NCBI RefSeq assembly: GCF_900113175.1
Contig: NZ_FOOK01000014.1
Span: 20,707-84,706, forward strand
DNA: 64,000 nucleotides
Direction of reading: 5' to 3'
Source: Planifilum fulgidum
GTDB lineage: Bacteria; Bacillota; Bacilli; Thermoactinomycetales; DSM-44946
Shown here: positions 44,390 through 53,158 of the stretch, piece after piece
Layout of the letters: every line of letters begins with the position of its first letter
Position numbering within the stretch: the first letter of the stretch is position 1
Made by a program: the position numbers and the translations under genes
The notes under the pieces: generated by a model
The model's input: the letters and a program-made list of their open reading frames with translations, nothing else
The model's database searches: none
Told to the model about the DNA's origin: nothing

Positions 44390-44422
44390 ACCGTCTCCGG
44401 CTGAAGGGAGGCGGTTTTTTTG
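44390..44422 (+). terminator. Terminator of yutM
   Basis: ACCGTCTCC pairs with GGAGGCGGT (44407-44415), followed by a seven-T run. Confidence 0.88.
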
Positions 44423-44561
44423 TCAGAGGGCGGAGGAAGGCTCGTTTGCTGGCGCCCCGATTCGGACTTGAAGGGAACGGAAATGCCGGGTTATTCGCCG
44501 ATCAGAACGGTCACGGCGCAGGGGGGCCTTCGCCCCCCTGCGGGAAAGGAACCAGATCGCA

Positions 44562-45587
44562 TTATCCGTTTTCGTTTGCCCATTCATATATTAAGTTGTA
44601 GACACTTGAATGGATAAGGGGTGACCAACTAGTGGTGGAGACGATACCAATCGCTCTATTGCCGGATTGTGACCAGATTGGACCTCCGCTCGTTCCATGC
44701 CAAACATAACAACTGTGAGTGATTACGTTGTATGATGTATCCCAATTTGTGATTTTTCCGGTACTGTTATACATGTAACCGTATTCTTTGTCCCCCGGAA
44801 ATCCCGTTGCGTTTACAGTATCTCCTTCACCATAACCGAAGGGGTAAAGATCCATCCATTTTGAATGGGAATCCGCCACTTGAATCACGGCAAAATCGTA
44901 TTGAACCTGATCGTACGAAAGATAACCTTCTTTGGGCGGCACCACATTGACCCATCCGCTGACAATGTTTAACTCGATGCCGTACGTCCAATCATAGGGA
45001 AGTTCGTTTCCTTTTCTTCCGGGAGCGACCCAGACAAGTTCGGGGAGCCATTCGTCGTTCCAGGTGTCGAACACACAATGGGCAGCCGTCACGACCGTAT
45101 TTCTGTCGATATAATATCCCGTGCATGAGTATACATTTTCGTCCTTGTCTAGAAACTCGAGAGAAGCAATCGCATTATAGGGGGGAGATGTCGTTGCGTC
45201 GATCCTGATTCGATTATCCTCTGCCTGGATCCGGGATTTGGACAAATAATGTTCTTTCGCCCGTTGCATAAGCAGCTTTCCTTTTTTGACATATTTGCTC
45301 TGATCTATGATTTTCCCATGTGAACTTACCATCGCATAGGGACCAAGTTCCTTCAATTTTTCGATCTGCTGGGCGGATAGTTCCTTTCGGACCGGTTTTT
45401 CTTTTATCCTATTCTTATTTTTCAATAAATTAGATTCAGATGTTTTTACCTTCGGCAGTTCAATTTTTTCATATCTTTTTACGCCTTTTGCATGGGAGGA
45501 GGCATTCGCTTGAGCGCCATGGAAATCCCATGACAGCAGGGTTACTGCAAGCAGCAATCCCAAAAACACCAAGAGAATCCTTTTCAA
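44562..45587 (-). CDS. Secreted trypsin-like serine protease (V8/glutamyl endopeptidase type)
   Basis: 341 residues. Signal peptide (about 1-27, cleavage near AQA), a charged propeptide (about 30-135), then an S1-type protease domain with a full triad: H170 in VVTAAHC, D231 in QYDFAVIQ and S300 in GTSGGPIW. Bacterial relatives are glutamyl endopeptidases such as V8/Mpr. TTG 45587 follows GGGAGGG. Codon use is AT-richer than the core genes and the gene lies in an accessory patch. Confidence 0.9.
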   Translation of the reverse strand: MKRILLVFLGLLLAVTLLSWDFHGAQANASSHAKGVKRYEKIELPKVKTSESNLLKNKNRIKEKPVRKELSAQQIEKLKELGPYAMVSSHGKIIDQSKYVKKGKLLMQRAKEHYLSKSRIQAEDNRIRIDATTSPPYNAIASLEFLDKDENVYSCTGYYIDRNTVVTAAHCVFDTWNDEWLPELVWVAPGRKGNELPYDWTYGIELNIVSGWVNVVPPKEGYLSYDQVQYDFAVIQVADSHSKWMDLYPFGYGEGDTVNATGFPGDKEYGYMYNSTGKITNWDTSYNVITHSCYVWHGTSGGPIWSQSGNRAIGIVSTTSWSPLIHSSVYNLIYEWANENG

Positions 45588-45650
45588 AATAATCCCTCCC
45601 ATATTGATATTTCCCAAAAATATTATAATCTATTTTGAACATTATTACAA

Positions 45651-46076
45651 ATGGAGAAAAGGAGGAGGGATATTATTCTGCGCTGTTTGACTGTTCTTTT
45701 AGTCTTCATGCTCACGACGGGTTGTGGAGCATCGGGGACGCAACCGCTGAAAACCACCACTGTGGTGGTAAAGGTTCAGAACCAAGACGGAAAGCCCCTG
45801 CCGGGGATCGGGGTTGGCTTCGAGCCGCAATCCCGGGATCCGGACAATTCCGTCCAACACCATCCGATCCTTCCATTTACGGATAAAAAGGGACAAGTGA
45901 CGTTTGAACTTGTCACAAATGAACAGTATGTGATCAAAGTTTTTGCCGGGAAAACCGTTGAAAAATCCCTTCAAGTTCCCGAACGGCCGGTTACGGTGGA
46001 AATCACGGTGGAAGGCGGTGATCACGGCGTCAAAGGAAAGGATTCCGCTGGCAAACAGGGAGAGGATGATAAGTGA
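45651..46076 (+). CDS. Lipoprotein with an Ig-like/carboxypeptidase-regulatory domain
   Basis: 141 residues. Basic start, hydrophobic core and lipobox LTTG-C25, then a beta-sandwich-like domain (VVVKVQNQDGKPLPGIGVGF ... KKGQVTFELV) as in surface or regulatory Ig-like folds, ending in a charged tail. The start is uncertain: ATG 45651 has no ribosome site, whereas AAAAGGAGGAGGG at 45658-45670 would serve ATT 45672 or CTG 45678. Divergent from the protease gene. Confidence 0.7.
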   Translation: MEKRRRDIILRCLTVLLVFMLTTGCGASGTQPLKTTTVVVKVQNQDGKPLPGIGVGFEPQSRDPDNSVQHHPILPFTDKKGQVTFELVTNEQYVIKVFAGKTVEKSLQVPERPVTVEITVEGGDHGVKGKDSAGKQGEDDK

Positions 46077-46094
46077 TCAAAAACGCACACATCC

Positions 46095-46236
46095 ATCCTT
46101 CCGCGCGGTGACGGATGCGGGGAAGCCGAAGAAGTGTTGGGTCGTCAAGGGCTAGGGGATGTTTGTCGGGTGACAAATTTTTATGGCGATGTGGCGGATC
46201 AGCCTGCCCGTCTCCTGACGAGAAGGAGGCGGGTTT
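46095..46236 (+). repeat. Degenerate duplicate of the yutM 3' end and terminator
   Basis: 46095-46150 resembles 44286-44341 at about 80-85% identity and can encode SFRAVTDAGKPKKC, against SFRTATDAGKPEEC in yutM. A CCCGTCTCC / GGAGGCGGG terminator hairpin with T's follows, mirroring the yutM terminator. The pair bounds the 1.7 kb carrying the protease and lipoprotein genes. Confidence 0.78.
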
Positions 46237-46661
46237 TTCATGCCGCAAAAAACGAACGGTCACGCGACGGACAGCGCTTGAGGCAGGGCGTGGAAAGGTT
46301 CGCTTCGTGTCAGTCTGATACCTTGACAAAATCATACAGGATTTGTGCCGAGATTGGACTCGTCAAAGGATTGTCATGCATCTGTTTTCAATACGGCTGT
46401 CCGACGTGAGGAAAATAACATTTTGATCTAAGGACCAAGGCAAACACGCCGCAAGGACGGATATCGATTCAAATACGGGACGCTGCATACAAGATGAGCG
46501 GCATGGCGACGAGCAAAGACCCGAACAACATATGCGGAAACGGCCCAAACCAATATGTTGAAGAGCCGGAGATGTAATTCATTTGACAAAAATTTTTCAA
46601 GACAAATGTACTGGTTACAATTGACAGTCCATCCCTCGATGATGCAATCTCGCGGATAGCA

Positions 46662-47186
46662 ATGATGAAAAAGTTTTTTATGTCTGTACTGATGTTGGGT
46701 CTGATTGCGGGGTTGATCGCGGGGTGTGGTGAATCGGATATTCAAAAGGTGGAAGGTGACGATTCCAAGCAGGAAAAGGCGGAAAAGAAACAGGAAACAC
46801 TGAAGATCGGCGAGGCGGTGAAGTTTGACGGACTGAAAGTGAAACTGACGGGGGTGCGCGAGTACAAAGGCGATCAGTTTATAAAGCCTCAGAATGACAA
46901 ATTTGTGTTGATTCAGTTGGAGATCGAAAACACGACGGACAAGCCGCAAACGGTTTCGTCGCTGTTGCAAATGAACCTCGTAGACGCGGAGGGTCAAAGC
47001 CAAGACGTTGCCATCACCGGAAATGAAAAAGGAAAACTGGACGGTGAGCTTGGAGCCGGACGCAAAATGAAAGGCGAAGTAGCCTTTGACGTAATGAAAT
47101 CCGATAAATACGAATTTATTTTCGATAATCCGTTTACAACGGGACAAGCGATTTGGGAAATAAAGAGCAAAGACATCAAAAAATAA
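46662..47186 (+). CDS. DUF4352-type lipoprotein
   Basis: 174 residues. Signal with lipobox LIAG-C22, a Lys/Glu-rich linker, then a beta-rich domain of the DUF4352 type (LKVKLTGVREYKG, FVLIQLEIENTTDKPQTV, GRKMKGEVAFDV). Function unknown; the domain is common on surface proteins of Gram-positives. The ribosome site is weak; ATG 46665 is an alternative. AT-rich like its accessory neighbours. Confidence 0.82.
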   Translation: MMKKFFMSVLMLGLIAGLIAGCGESDIQKVEGDDSKQEKAEKKQETLKIGEAVKFDGLKVKLTGVREYKGDQFIKPQNDKFVLIQLEIENTTDKPQTVSSLLQMNLVDAEGQSQDVAITGNEKGKLDGELGAGRKMKGEVAFDVMKSDKYEFIFDNPFTTGQAIWEIKSKDIKK

Positions 47187-47189
47187 ACC

Positions 47190-47212
47190 GGGGGCTGCGC
47201 GCCCCCTTTGTC
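47190..47212 (+). terminator. Terminator of the DUF4352 gene
   Basis: GGGGGC / GCCCCC stem around TGCG with TTTG following. Confidence 0.65.
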
Positions 47213-47391
47213 TGTTATCCCCGAAAAGAGGGATGCGGGCCAGAGGGTTGCCTGCCCGGCATACACCTAAGGGTCGGAATTTCTGAGTGAAAGGCGGCAT
47301 GCAAGCTTTGTTCGGGGAAGGGCATTCGCGAGAGGCGGGCGTATGGAGGGCTGTTCAGGAAAGATGCGTAACGGGGCGTGCAGGAGCGACG

Positions 47392-47570
47392 ATGCCTGAT
47401 CAATGGCGATTGTTGGATGATCTTCGCCGGCGCATTGCCTGTTTGCGGCGTGTGGAAATGGAAAAGCAAGCTCGGCCCCGGAGCGTGCCGAAGTGTATCG
47501 GGAACGGAGGCAGGAACTTGAATTCATCGTTCAACAAATCGTAGGTGGTACTGAACAGATAAAAGCATAA
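47392..47570 (+). pseudogene. Frameshifted small helical protein gene
   Basis: ATG 47392 has AGGAG at good spacing and opens MPDQWRLLDDLRRRIACLRR. The likely continuation, EVYRERRQELEFIVQQIVGG ending at 47570, lies in another frame, so one base was lost or gained near 47480. Arg/Glu-rich coiled coil. I do not recognise the family. Confidence 0.4.
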
Positions 47571-47605
47571 GCCCCTTGACGGGGGAGAACATTGTCGGCG
47601 GGGAG

Positions 47606-47755
47606 ATGGAGGAGGTGCGTCAGGGAAAGCCGGTATCGGATAAAGGGAAGCGACTGCGTGTGCTGAAGATCGGGCGCTCCGGCGCGGCGGGGGTGGCGTT
47701 ATTGCCGGGGAGTATCGGATTTGTGGTTGCTAAAAACATTGCTTCATCGAAGTGA
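47606..47755 (+). pseudogene. Unidentified short coding remnant
   Basis: An open stretch of 49 codons begins MEEVRQGKPVSDKGKRLRVL and ends with a hydrophobic segment (GVALLPGSIGFVVAKNIA). No convincing ribosome site. It could be the end of a larger lost gene. The following 47756-48109 shows no gene. Confidence 0.25.
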
Positions 47756-48031
47756 AGTTGCGGTGGAATTGAAGCGTCGGCGAAGTCCTGTTTTTCACGT
47801 ATTTTTTGCGCGGTGGGATTGGTTTTTTTTGTCCTCCTTCCTCTAAGCGCAGCTTCGGAAGATTTCCCGCCGAAAGCGAATTCACCGGTGGAGCGGTAAA
47901 AAACCGAGACAAGTGCTTTCCGGCCAGGTTGGGTTCGAGCCGGAAAAATCTCTCCCCGCCGCGACGGAATTGACGGGAGAGACTTGGCATACTCCCGGCT
48001 TGGGAATCGGAGGCGGCGGGTCACTCGGGCG

Positions 48032-48056
48032 AGATCCCGCCTTTGGGCGGGATTCT
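48032..48056 (-). terminator. Hairpin downstream of the 48110-48451 gene
   Basis: AGATCCCGCC / GGCGGGATTCT-type stem with a three-base loop, but no T-run on the minus strand. Confidence 0.4.
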
Positions 48057-48109
48057 CCACCCTTTTCGTGGGCGGGCCGGGAAGAGGAGTGCAGGCGCCG
48101 GCCTTCCGC

Positions 48110-48451
48110 TCAAGTTTCCTTCATGAAGGAGACCACCCCGGTTTGTTCCATTTTCTGTTTGGTTTCCGGCGTCCCCAATTCGTAGATCGTTTGGTAAATG
48201 CGCTTCAGTTTTTGATCGAAGGCTTCGCTGTTTCCGAACTCGTCGTGGGAAACCAGGGGAATGTGGGCATCCACAAAGGATTGAACATCCTCGTTGTGCG
48301 CTTCTTCAAAAAGGGATTTGAGCCGCCGGATCTCCTCCGGGGTCGCCATGATTTCGAAATCGTAATAGGAATCGTTCAGATCAACGTGTTCCTTGATCTC
48401 GCCGATCATGCCTCCCGAGTGGATGGTGACGTAGTAGGTCTTTTTCTCCAT
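48110..48451 (-). CDS. Conserved acidic hypothetical protein
   Basis: 113 residues, soluble. TYYVTIHSGG opens a beta strand, followed by DSYYDFEIMATPEEIRRLKS and ETKQKMEQTG. I think similar proteins exist in other Bacillales, but I do not know a function. AAAGGAG is present upstream with a longer-than-usual spacing. It heads toward the accessory patch and belongs to a same-strand group of three small genes. Confidence 0.6.
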   Translation of the reverse strand: MEKKTYYVTIHSGGMIGEIKEHVDLNDSYYDFEIMATPEEIRRLKSLFEEAHNEDVQSFVDAHIPLVSHDEFGNSEAFDQKLKRIYQTIYELGTPETKQKMEQTGVVSFMKET

Positions 48452-48476
48452 GGGATCGATGGCTCCTTTCCGGCGT

Positions 48477-48788
48477 TTATGACGGACGGTTTTCCGGGGC
48501 GAACACGGGCGTTCCCCCGCCGGGATGGACCGATTTGCCCGAGGGAATCTCGGAAACCATGTGCAGCTCGGACCATCCGCAGTGCGGACACCAGAGGGTG
48601 TGGGGGCACTGATGGGAATGGAGGTCGGATAATCCGTCGGTTCGCTTCATGTCGTCGATGGGCCGGTAAGGGCTGTAATCGGCCCACAGGTCCGAGATGC
48701 GCCCGTGGTCTTCCATCGCGCTGCCGCAGCGAGGGCATCGGCGGTTAAGCGGGGTCAGTCCGTTGCAGACGGGACAATTCCATCCCAT
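48477..48788 (-). CDS. Small zinc-ribbon protein
   Basis: 103 residues. Two CxxC pairs at the N-terminus (NCPVCNGLTPLNRRCPRCG) and another set in the middle (HQCPHTLWCPHCGW) suggest two zinc ribbons. Function unknown; may bind nucleic acid or protein. GAGGAGGAG precedes ATG 48788. Middle gene of a three-gene minus-strand cluster. Confidence 0.65.
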   Translation of the reverse strand: MGWNCPVCNGLTPLNRRCPRCGSAMEDHGRISDLWADYSPYRPIDDMKRTDGLSDLHSHQCPHTLWCPHCGWSELHMVSEIPSGKSVHPGGGTPVFAPENRPS

Positions 48789-48801
48789 CGTTTACTCCTC
48801 C

Positions 48802-49005
48802 TCATTCATCCCGGCGGCCGAGGATGGACGGAAAGATCAGGTAGGAAAGCAGGATGAGAAAGGCCAGAATCCCCGCAAACCAACCGTATTGGATGTCGAC
48901 TCCCCGGGCCCGGGCGCCGGCGATGATGGCGATCGGGATGAACAGGGTGAGGGCGATGAGAGCTCCGTAATACAAAACGGCCGTCCATTTTCTTCTGGTG
49001 CGCAT
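48802..49005 (-). CDS. Small two-helix membrane protein
   Basis: 67 residues with two hydrophobic segments (about 9-28 and 39-58) and charged ends. ATG 49005 is chosen because AAGGAGCAAGGAG precedes it. I do not recognise it. First gene of the three-gene cluster. Confidence 0.6.
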   Translation of the reverse strand: MRTRRKWTAVLYYGALIALTLFIPIAIIAGARARGVDIQYGWFAGILAFLILLSYLIFPSILGRRDE

Positions 49006-49074
49006 GGCTCCTTGCTCCTTCCCTCGGTGGGCTCTTTCCTCCTTAGCTTCTTCCCGGACCCGTTCTTTCATGCA

Positions 49075-49110
49075 AAAAAATCCCTCTGCGCCGTGCGCGA
49101 GGGATTTTTC
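49075..49110. terminator. Bidirectional terminator before the yumC gene end
   Basis: AAAAATCCCTC pairs with GAGGGATTTTT over a 12-base loop, A-rich on one side and T-rich on the other. It is downstream of yumC on the minus strand. Confidence 0.85.
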
Positions 49111-49171
49111 GACAGCATTTTCCGTTACAAAAGATCAAAGCGGCCCCGTCACTGCCTGCGCCATCCCGGGC

Positions 49172-50164
49172 TTACGCCAGATTCATGCTGGAACTGTGGC
49201 CGGGCTGAAGCCGCGCTTCGGGATCGATGTACTGCTTGGCGTTGTTGACGGCGGTGGGAGCTTCGCCGAAGCCGGCGGCGATCAGTTTCACTTTTCCGGG
49301 GTAATGGGCGATGTCACCGGCGGCGTAAATGCCGGGAATGTTGGTTTCCATTTTCGAATTGACCAGGATGGCCCCTTTTTCAATGTTCAAGCCCCAGTTT
49401 TGGATCGGGCCCAGGGAGGAGACGAAACCGAAGCTGACGATCACTGCATCCGCTTCCACTTCTTCCGTTTCGCCGGATTGTTTGTTTACGATGACCACTT
49501 TTTCGATTTTTTCCTCCCCGTGGAGGGATTGGATTTCCCTGGGAGTGATGACCCGGACGCTGGATTTCATCATCTGTTCTACGCTGTGTTCGTGGGCGCG
49601 GAAACGGTCCCGGCGGTGAATCAGGGTGACGCTTTCGGCAATCGGTTCCAGCATCAGGGCCCAATCGACGGCGGAATCGCCGCCACCGGCGATCAGCACT
49701 TTTTTCCCGGCAAACTGCTGCATGTCGTTGACAAAATAATAAAGTCCTTTTCCTTCAAAGCGTTCCGCCTCGGGCAAGTTCAGTTTGCGCGGTTCAAAGG
49801 CGCCGCATCCCGCCGTGATGATGACCGCCCGGGAAAGGTGGACCTGTTTGGTGGTGGTGAGCTCGAAGATGCCGTCGGAGCGCTTTTCCACCTTCAACAC
49901 TTTTTCGTTGAGACAATAAATGGGATCGGCCGTTTTGGCCTGTTCAATGAGGTTGTCTATCAGTTCCTGGGCGCGCACCTTGGGGAATCCCGCCACATCG
50001 TAAATGTATTTTTCAGGGTAGAGGGCGGAAAGTTGGCCGCCAAGCTGGGGCATGCTCTCGATCACTTTGACGGACATCTGGCGCATTCCCGCGTAAAAGG
50101 CGGCGAACAAACCCGTCGGGCCACCGCCGATGATGGTGATGTCGATAATGGGATTTTTGCTCAT
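49172..50164 (-). CDS. yumC: Ferredoxin/flavodoxin-NADP+ reductase (YumC type)
   Basis: 330 residues. FAD motif [16 protein letters not shown] at the N-terminus, NADPH motif [13 protein letters not shown] in the middle, and the C-terminal FAD contact [16 protein letters not shown]. It resembles thioredoxin reductase but lacks its CxxC, which is the YumC/FNR-type hallmark. It passes electrons between NADPH and ferredoxin or flavodoxin. GGAGGTG lies before ATG 50164. Divergent from ndh. Confidence 0.93.
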   Translation of the reverse strand: MSKNPIIDITIIGGGPTGLFAAFYAGMRQMSVKVIESMPQLGGQLSALYPEKYIYDVAGFPKVRAQELIDNLIEQAKTADPIYCLNEKVLKVEKRSDGIFELTTTKQVHLSRAVIITAGCGAFEPRKLNLPEAERFEGKGLYYFVNDMQQFAGKKVLIAGGGDSAVDWALMLEPIAESVTLIHRRDRFRAHEHSVEQMMKSSVRVITPREIQSLHGEEKIEKVVIVNKQSGETEEVEADAVIVSFGFVSSLGPIQNWGLNIEKGAILVNSKMETNIPGIYAAGDIAHYPGKVKLIAAGFGEAPTAVNNAKQYIDPEARLQPGHSSSMNLA

Positions 50165-50350
50165 CTCCTTACACCTCCAAGTCGCTTCAATACCTTATCC
50201 GGAAACACCCTTCCTCATTATAACACCGCGGGGAAAAAATCAGGCGAACGACCCTCCCCCTTCCGAAAAAGGAGTTAGCAAAACTTTCCATGCCGCCGGT
50301 GCGGTTGAATGGGAAGGGTTGGGGGCAATGGATAAAATGAAATAAAACGC

Positions 50351-50379
50351 TTGCCAAAAGTTCGTGAAGGTTTTATCAT
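50351..50379 (+). promoter_or_regulatory. Predicted sigma-A promoter of ndh
   Basis: TTGCCA, a 17-base spacer, TATCAT, about 95 bases before the start. Confidence 0.65.
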
Positions 50380-50472
50380 ATGATATTGTATGGATAGGAG
50401 AATCCCGGGCTATTCTCCATGGGCTTATGTGATAATTCTCTCATAAAGTACAAGGCATTGGAAGTGATAAGG

Positions 50473-51669
50473 ATGGGCAAAAAACCGAAAATTGTGGTTC
50501 TGGGCGCCGGTTACAGCGGAATGATGACCGTCATCGGGCTGCAGAAACAATTGCAATATAACGAAGCGGAAGTGATTCTGGTCAATCAGCACCCCTACCA
50601 TTACCTCACCACCAAATTGCACGAGCCGGCCGCCGGAACCCGGCATCACGAAGCCGCCCGCGTTTTGATCGAGGATGTGATCGATCCCCGCAAAATCACC
50701 TTTATCCAGGACAAGGTGAAGGAAATCCGTCCGAAGGAACGGGCGGTGGATCTGGTCAACCGCGAGGAGCCGCTCACCTACGACTACTTGGTGATCGGGC
50801 TGGGAAGCGCGCCCGAGACTTTCGGCATCCGGGGCCTGAAGGAGAACGCCTTCTTCATCCGCAACATCGACAGCGTGCGGATGATTCGCGAACACATTGA
50901 ATACATGTTCGCCAAGTACCGCAACGAGGAACAGCGGGATGAATACATCACGATCGTCGTCGGCGGAGCCGGTTTCACCGGCGTGGAGTTTGTCGGGGAA
51001 CTGGTGGATCGGATGCCCAGACTGTGCAGGGAATTCGACATTCCGCGGGAGAAGGTGCGCTTGATCAGCATCGAGGCCGCGCCCACGGTGCTCCCCGGCT
51101 TTGACCCGGAACTGGTCCAGTATGCCGTCGAATACCTGGAGAAGCAGGGTGTGGAGTTCCGGATCAACACGCCGATCGAGCAATGCGACGAGGACGGCGT
51201 CATCCTGAAGGGGGGCGAAGAGATCAAGGCCGCCACGGTGGTGTGGACGGGCGGCGTCCGGGGCAATCACCTGATCGAGGAAGCCGGATTTGAAACGATG
51301 AGGGGACGGGTCAAGGTGGACGAATACCTGCGGGCTCCCGGCTATGAGGACGTGTTTGTCGTCGGAGACTGCTCCCTGGTGTTCAATGACGAAGGACGTC
51401 CCTATCCCCCGACCGCCCAGATCGCCAGCCAGCAGGGGAGCAAGGTGGCCAAGAACCTGATCGCCCTCATCCGCGGCGGAAAGATGCAGCCCTTCCGCTT
51501 TGATCTGAAGGGAACCCTGGCTTCCCTGGGCCGGCACAACGCCATCGGGATCATCGGAAAGCGGAAAGTGTTCGGTTCCACGGCATCCTTCCTGAAATGG
51601 GCCAATGATCTGCGCTGGCTGTACACCCTTGGCGGCGTTCCGCTGGTGTTAAGAAAAGGCTTCATCTGA
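50473..51669 (+). CDS. yutJ: Type II NADH dehydrogenase (YutJ/Ndh type)
   Basis: 398 residues. FAD-binding VLGAGYSGMMT at the N-terminus, NADH-binding VVGGAGFTGVEFVGEL in the middle, FVVGDCSLV near the end and a C-terminal amphipathic region (FLKWANDLRWLYTLGG) that anchors to the membrane. It passes electrons from NADH to menaquinone without pumping protons. ATG 50473 is behind a weak TAAGG. The position next to yumC matches the B. subtilis neighbourhood. Confidence 0.92.
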   Translation: MGKKPKIVVLGAGYSGMMTVIGLQKQLQYNEAEVILVNQHPYHYLTTKLHEPAAGTRHHEAARVLIEDVIDPRKITFIQDKVKEIRPKERAVDLVNREEPLTYDYLVIGLGSAPETFGIRGLKENAFFIRNIDSVRMIREHIEYMFAKYRNEEQRDEYITIVVGGAGFTGVEFVGELVDRMPRLCREFDIPREKVRLISIEAAPTVLPGFDPELVQYAVEYLEKQGVEFRINTPIEQCDEDGVILKGGEEIKAATVVWTGGVRGNHLIEEAGFETMRGRVKVDEYLRAPGYEDVFVVGDCSLVFNDEGRPYPPTAQIASQQGSKVAKNLIALIRGGKMQPFRFDLKGTLASLGRHNAIGIIGKRKVFGSTASFLKWANDLRWLYTLGGVPLVLRKGFI

Positions 51670-51692
51670 TGCTTCGCAAAAAGTCCCGGTGC

Positions 51693-51720
51693 CAACCCTT
51701 TCCCCGACGGGAAAGGGTTT
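51693..51720 (+). terminator. Hairpin after ndh
   Basis: AACCCTTTCCC pairs with GGGAAAGGGTT; few T's follow, so termination may be partial. Confidence 0.5.
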
Positions 51721-51831
51721 CCCGCATTGGGGCGGGAGAGGCCGATTCCAAAGGTGAAGACCGGGGAGGCGGTTTCTTCCGGGCCGGAGGGCCTTGGGGC
51801 ACCTCGGGTTTTCCTGGAAAGGAGTGAGACC

Positions 51832-52320
51832 GTGACGCGGTCCGGGGTTTGGCTGGGGGTGGGGGGACTGGTGCGCCGGGGTGACTCCGTGTTGGCAGTG
51901 AAAAAGCGATATGGCGCCACAAAGGGTTTGTGGACGATGCCCGGGGGATTCGTCGCGCCGGGGGAAACGCTGGATGAGGCGGTCGTCCGGGAGATTCGGG
52001 AAGAGACGGGAGTGGAGACGGCCGTTTGCGGTGTCATTGCCGTTCGGACGGGAGTGCTGCGGACCGGGGTGAGCGACAACCTCGTCCTCTTTTCCATGAA
52101 ATACCTGTCCGGAGAACCGGAGCCGGACGGGAGGGAATTGTCCGAAGCGCGTTTTCTTTCCCGGGAGGATCTGCTTGAGGACCCCACCGTCACGGAGCTG
52201 TTGCGGACGCTCGCCCTGTCGGAGACGACGGCGTCCCTGGTTCCCGGGGCATTCCATCCCCGCCGGGATTTCGGTTACCGTTCCTACAAAATTTTCAGGG
52301 AAGAGAGGGCGAAAAAATAG
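51832..52320 (+). CDS. Nudix hydrolase
   Basis: 162 residues. Complete Nudix box GGFVAPGETLDEAVVREIRE-ETG, preceded by GLWTMPG. Nudix enzymes hydrolyse nucleoside diphosphates linked to other groups; the substrate is not identifiable. GTG 51832 follows GGAAAGGAG. It is downstream of ndh but probably separately controlled because of the hairpin between. Confidence 0.9.
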   Translation: MTRSGVWLGVGGLVRRGDSVLAVKKRYGATKGLWTMPGGFVAPGETLDEAVVREIREETGVETAVCGVIAVRTGVLRTGVSDNLVLFSMKYLSGEPEPDGRELSEARFLSREDLLEDPTVTELLRTLALSETTASLVPGAFHPRRDFGYRSYKIFREERAKK

Positions 52321-52498
52321 CCGAGCGGACAAAATATGCAGCTTACAGCCGGTGTTTCCGCTTACATGGGGATTGTGGGGGAAATCGCCATCTTCCTTTT
52401 GAAAAGAAGATCTGATATTATATTACGAAATTACCTTTTTTATACGACAAATTGACCAAACCTTCCGAAACTTCCTGTACTTTTGAGGGGGGAGATGG

Positions 52499-52645
52499 AT
52501 GAAAACCCAAACGCTGCGTCGCGCCGATCAAAAATGCCTTTATTGCGGGGGAACCGGCTATTACCAGCTGCTGCTGGGGGGGACGGAAACCTGTGCCCAC
52601 TGCGGCGGAACGGGGAAACAGCCCGCCGAAAAAACGGAGGATTGA
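52499..52645 (+). CDS. yuiA: YuiA-type small zinc-ribbon protein
   Basis: 48 residues. Two DnaJ-like CxxCxGxG knuckles are present: CLYCGGTG and CAHCGGTG. GGGGGGAG lies before ATG 52499. YuiA of B. subtilis has the same size and position next to yuiB; function unknown. It is followed by a terminator. Confidence 0.85.
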   Translation: MKTQTLRRADQKCLYCGGTGYYQLLLGGTETCAHCGGTGKQPAEKTED

Positions 52646-52658
52646 GATCCGATGGAAA

Positions 52659-52685
52659 AGCCCCCGGCTCTCACCGGGGGTTTCG
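52659..52685 (+). terminator. Terminator of yuiA
   Basis: CCCCCGG / CCGGGGG stem over a six-base loop, followed by TTTCGTCTTT. Confidence 0.75.
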
Positions 52686-52744
52686 TCTTTGCCGGGCGAG
52701 GCGGCGCTTCTTCTGCCGCCGGACGAGACGGTGAAAAGCTTGAT

Positions 52745-52773
52745 TTTATCCCTTTCATGCACTAAGGTAAAAT
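52745..52773 (+). promoter_or_regulatory. Candidate promoter of yuiB
   Basis: TTTATC, a 17-base spacer, TAAAAT. A perfect ATCCCCC / GGGGGAT hairpin (52802-52817) then lies in the leader before the start. Confidence 0.5.
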
Positions 52774-52849
52774 AGAAGTGAACCGATGACAAAACCGAGC
52801 GATCCCCCTTGGGGGATTTATCGTGAAGGTTGATCGGAGGCGATAAAGG

Positions 52850-53119
52850 TTGAGCCTTCCTCAGGTGATTATTTCCATTCCGCTTTTTTTGGTCCTGCTG
52901 TTCGGCATCGGATTCATTCTCAACATGATCCTGAAAACCACCTGGTTGCCGAGCTATTTGTATGCGGCTTTGATCATCGGTCTGGCCGGGTACATGTTCG
53001 TGGAAAGGGGCGGTTTGAAGCCGGTGGACTGGATCATCCTCTCCGCGGGCATGATCGGGGTGCTGTTGAGCGGTTGGACCATCAAGATGTTGCGCGCCAA
53101 GGGATACCGCATGTTCTGA
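52850..53119 (+). CDS. yuiB: YuiB-type small membrane protein
   Basis: 89 residues with three hydrophobic segments (about 6-28, 34-51, 60-78). TWLPSYLYAALIIGL and the short Lys/Arg-rich C-terminus match YuiB. Function unknown. TTG 52850 follows GGAGG. The stop codon lies inside the terminator hairpin. Confidence 0.85.
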   Translation: MSLPQVIISIPLFLVLLFGIGFILNMILKTTWLPSYLYAALIIGLAGYMFVERGGLKPVDWIILSAGMIGVLLSGWTIKMLRAKGYRMF

Positions 53120-53137
53120 GCGGTATCCCTTTTTTTG
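53101..53137 (+). terminator. Terminator overlapping the yuiB stop
   Basis: GGGATACCGC pairs with GCGGTATCCC, followed by seven T's. The 5' arm and loop include the last codons and stop of yuiB. Confidence 0.92.
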
Positions 53138-53158
53138 TTGGATCCGGAAGTCGTTTTT

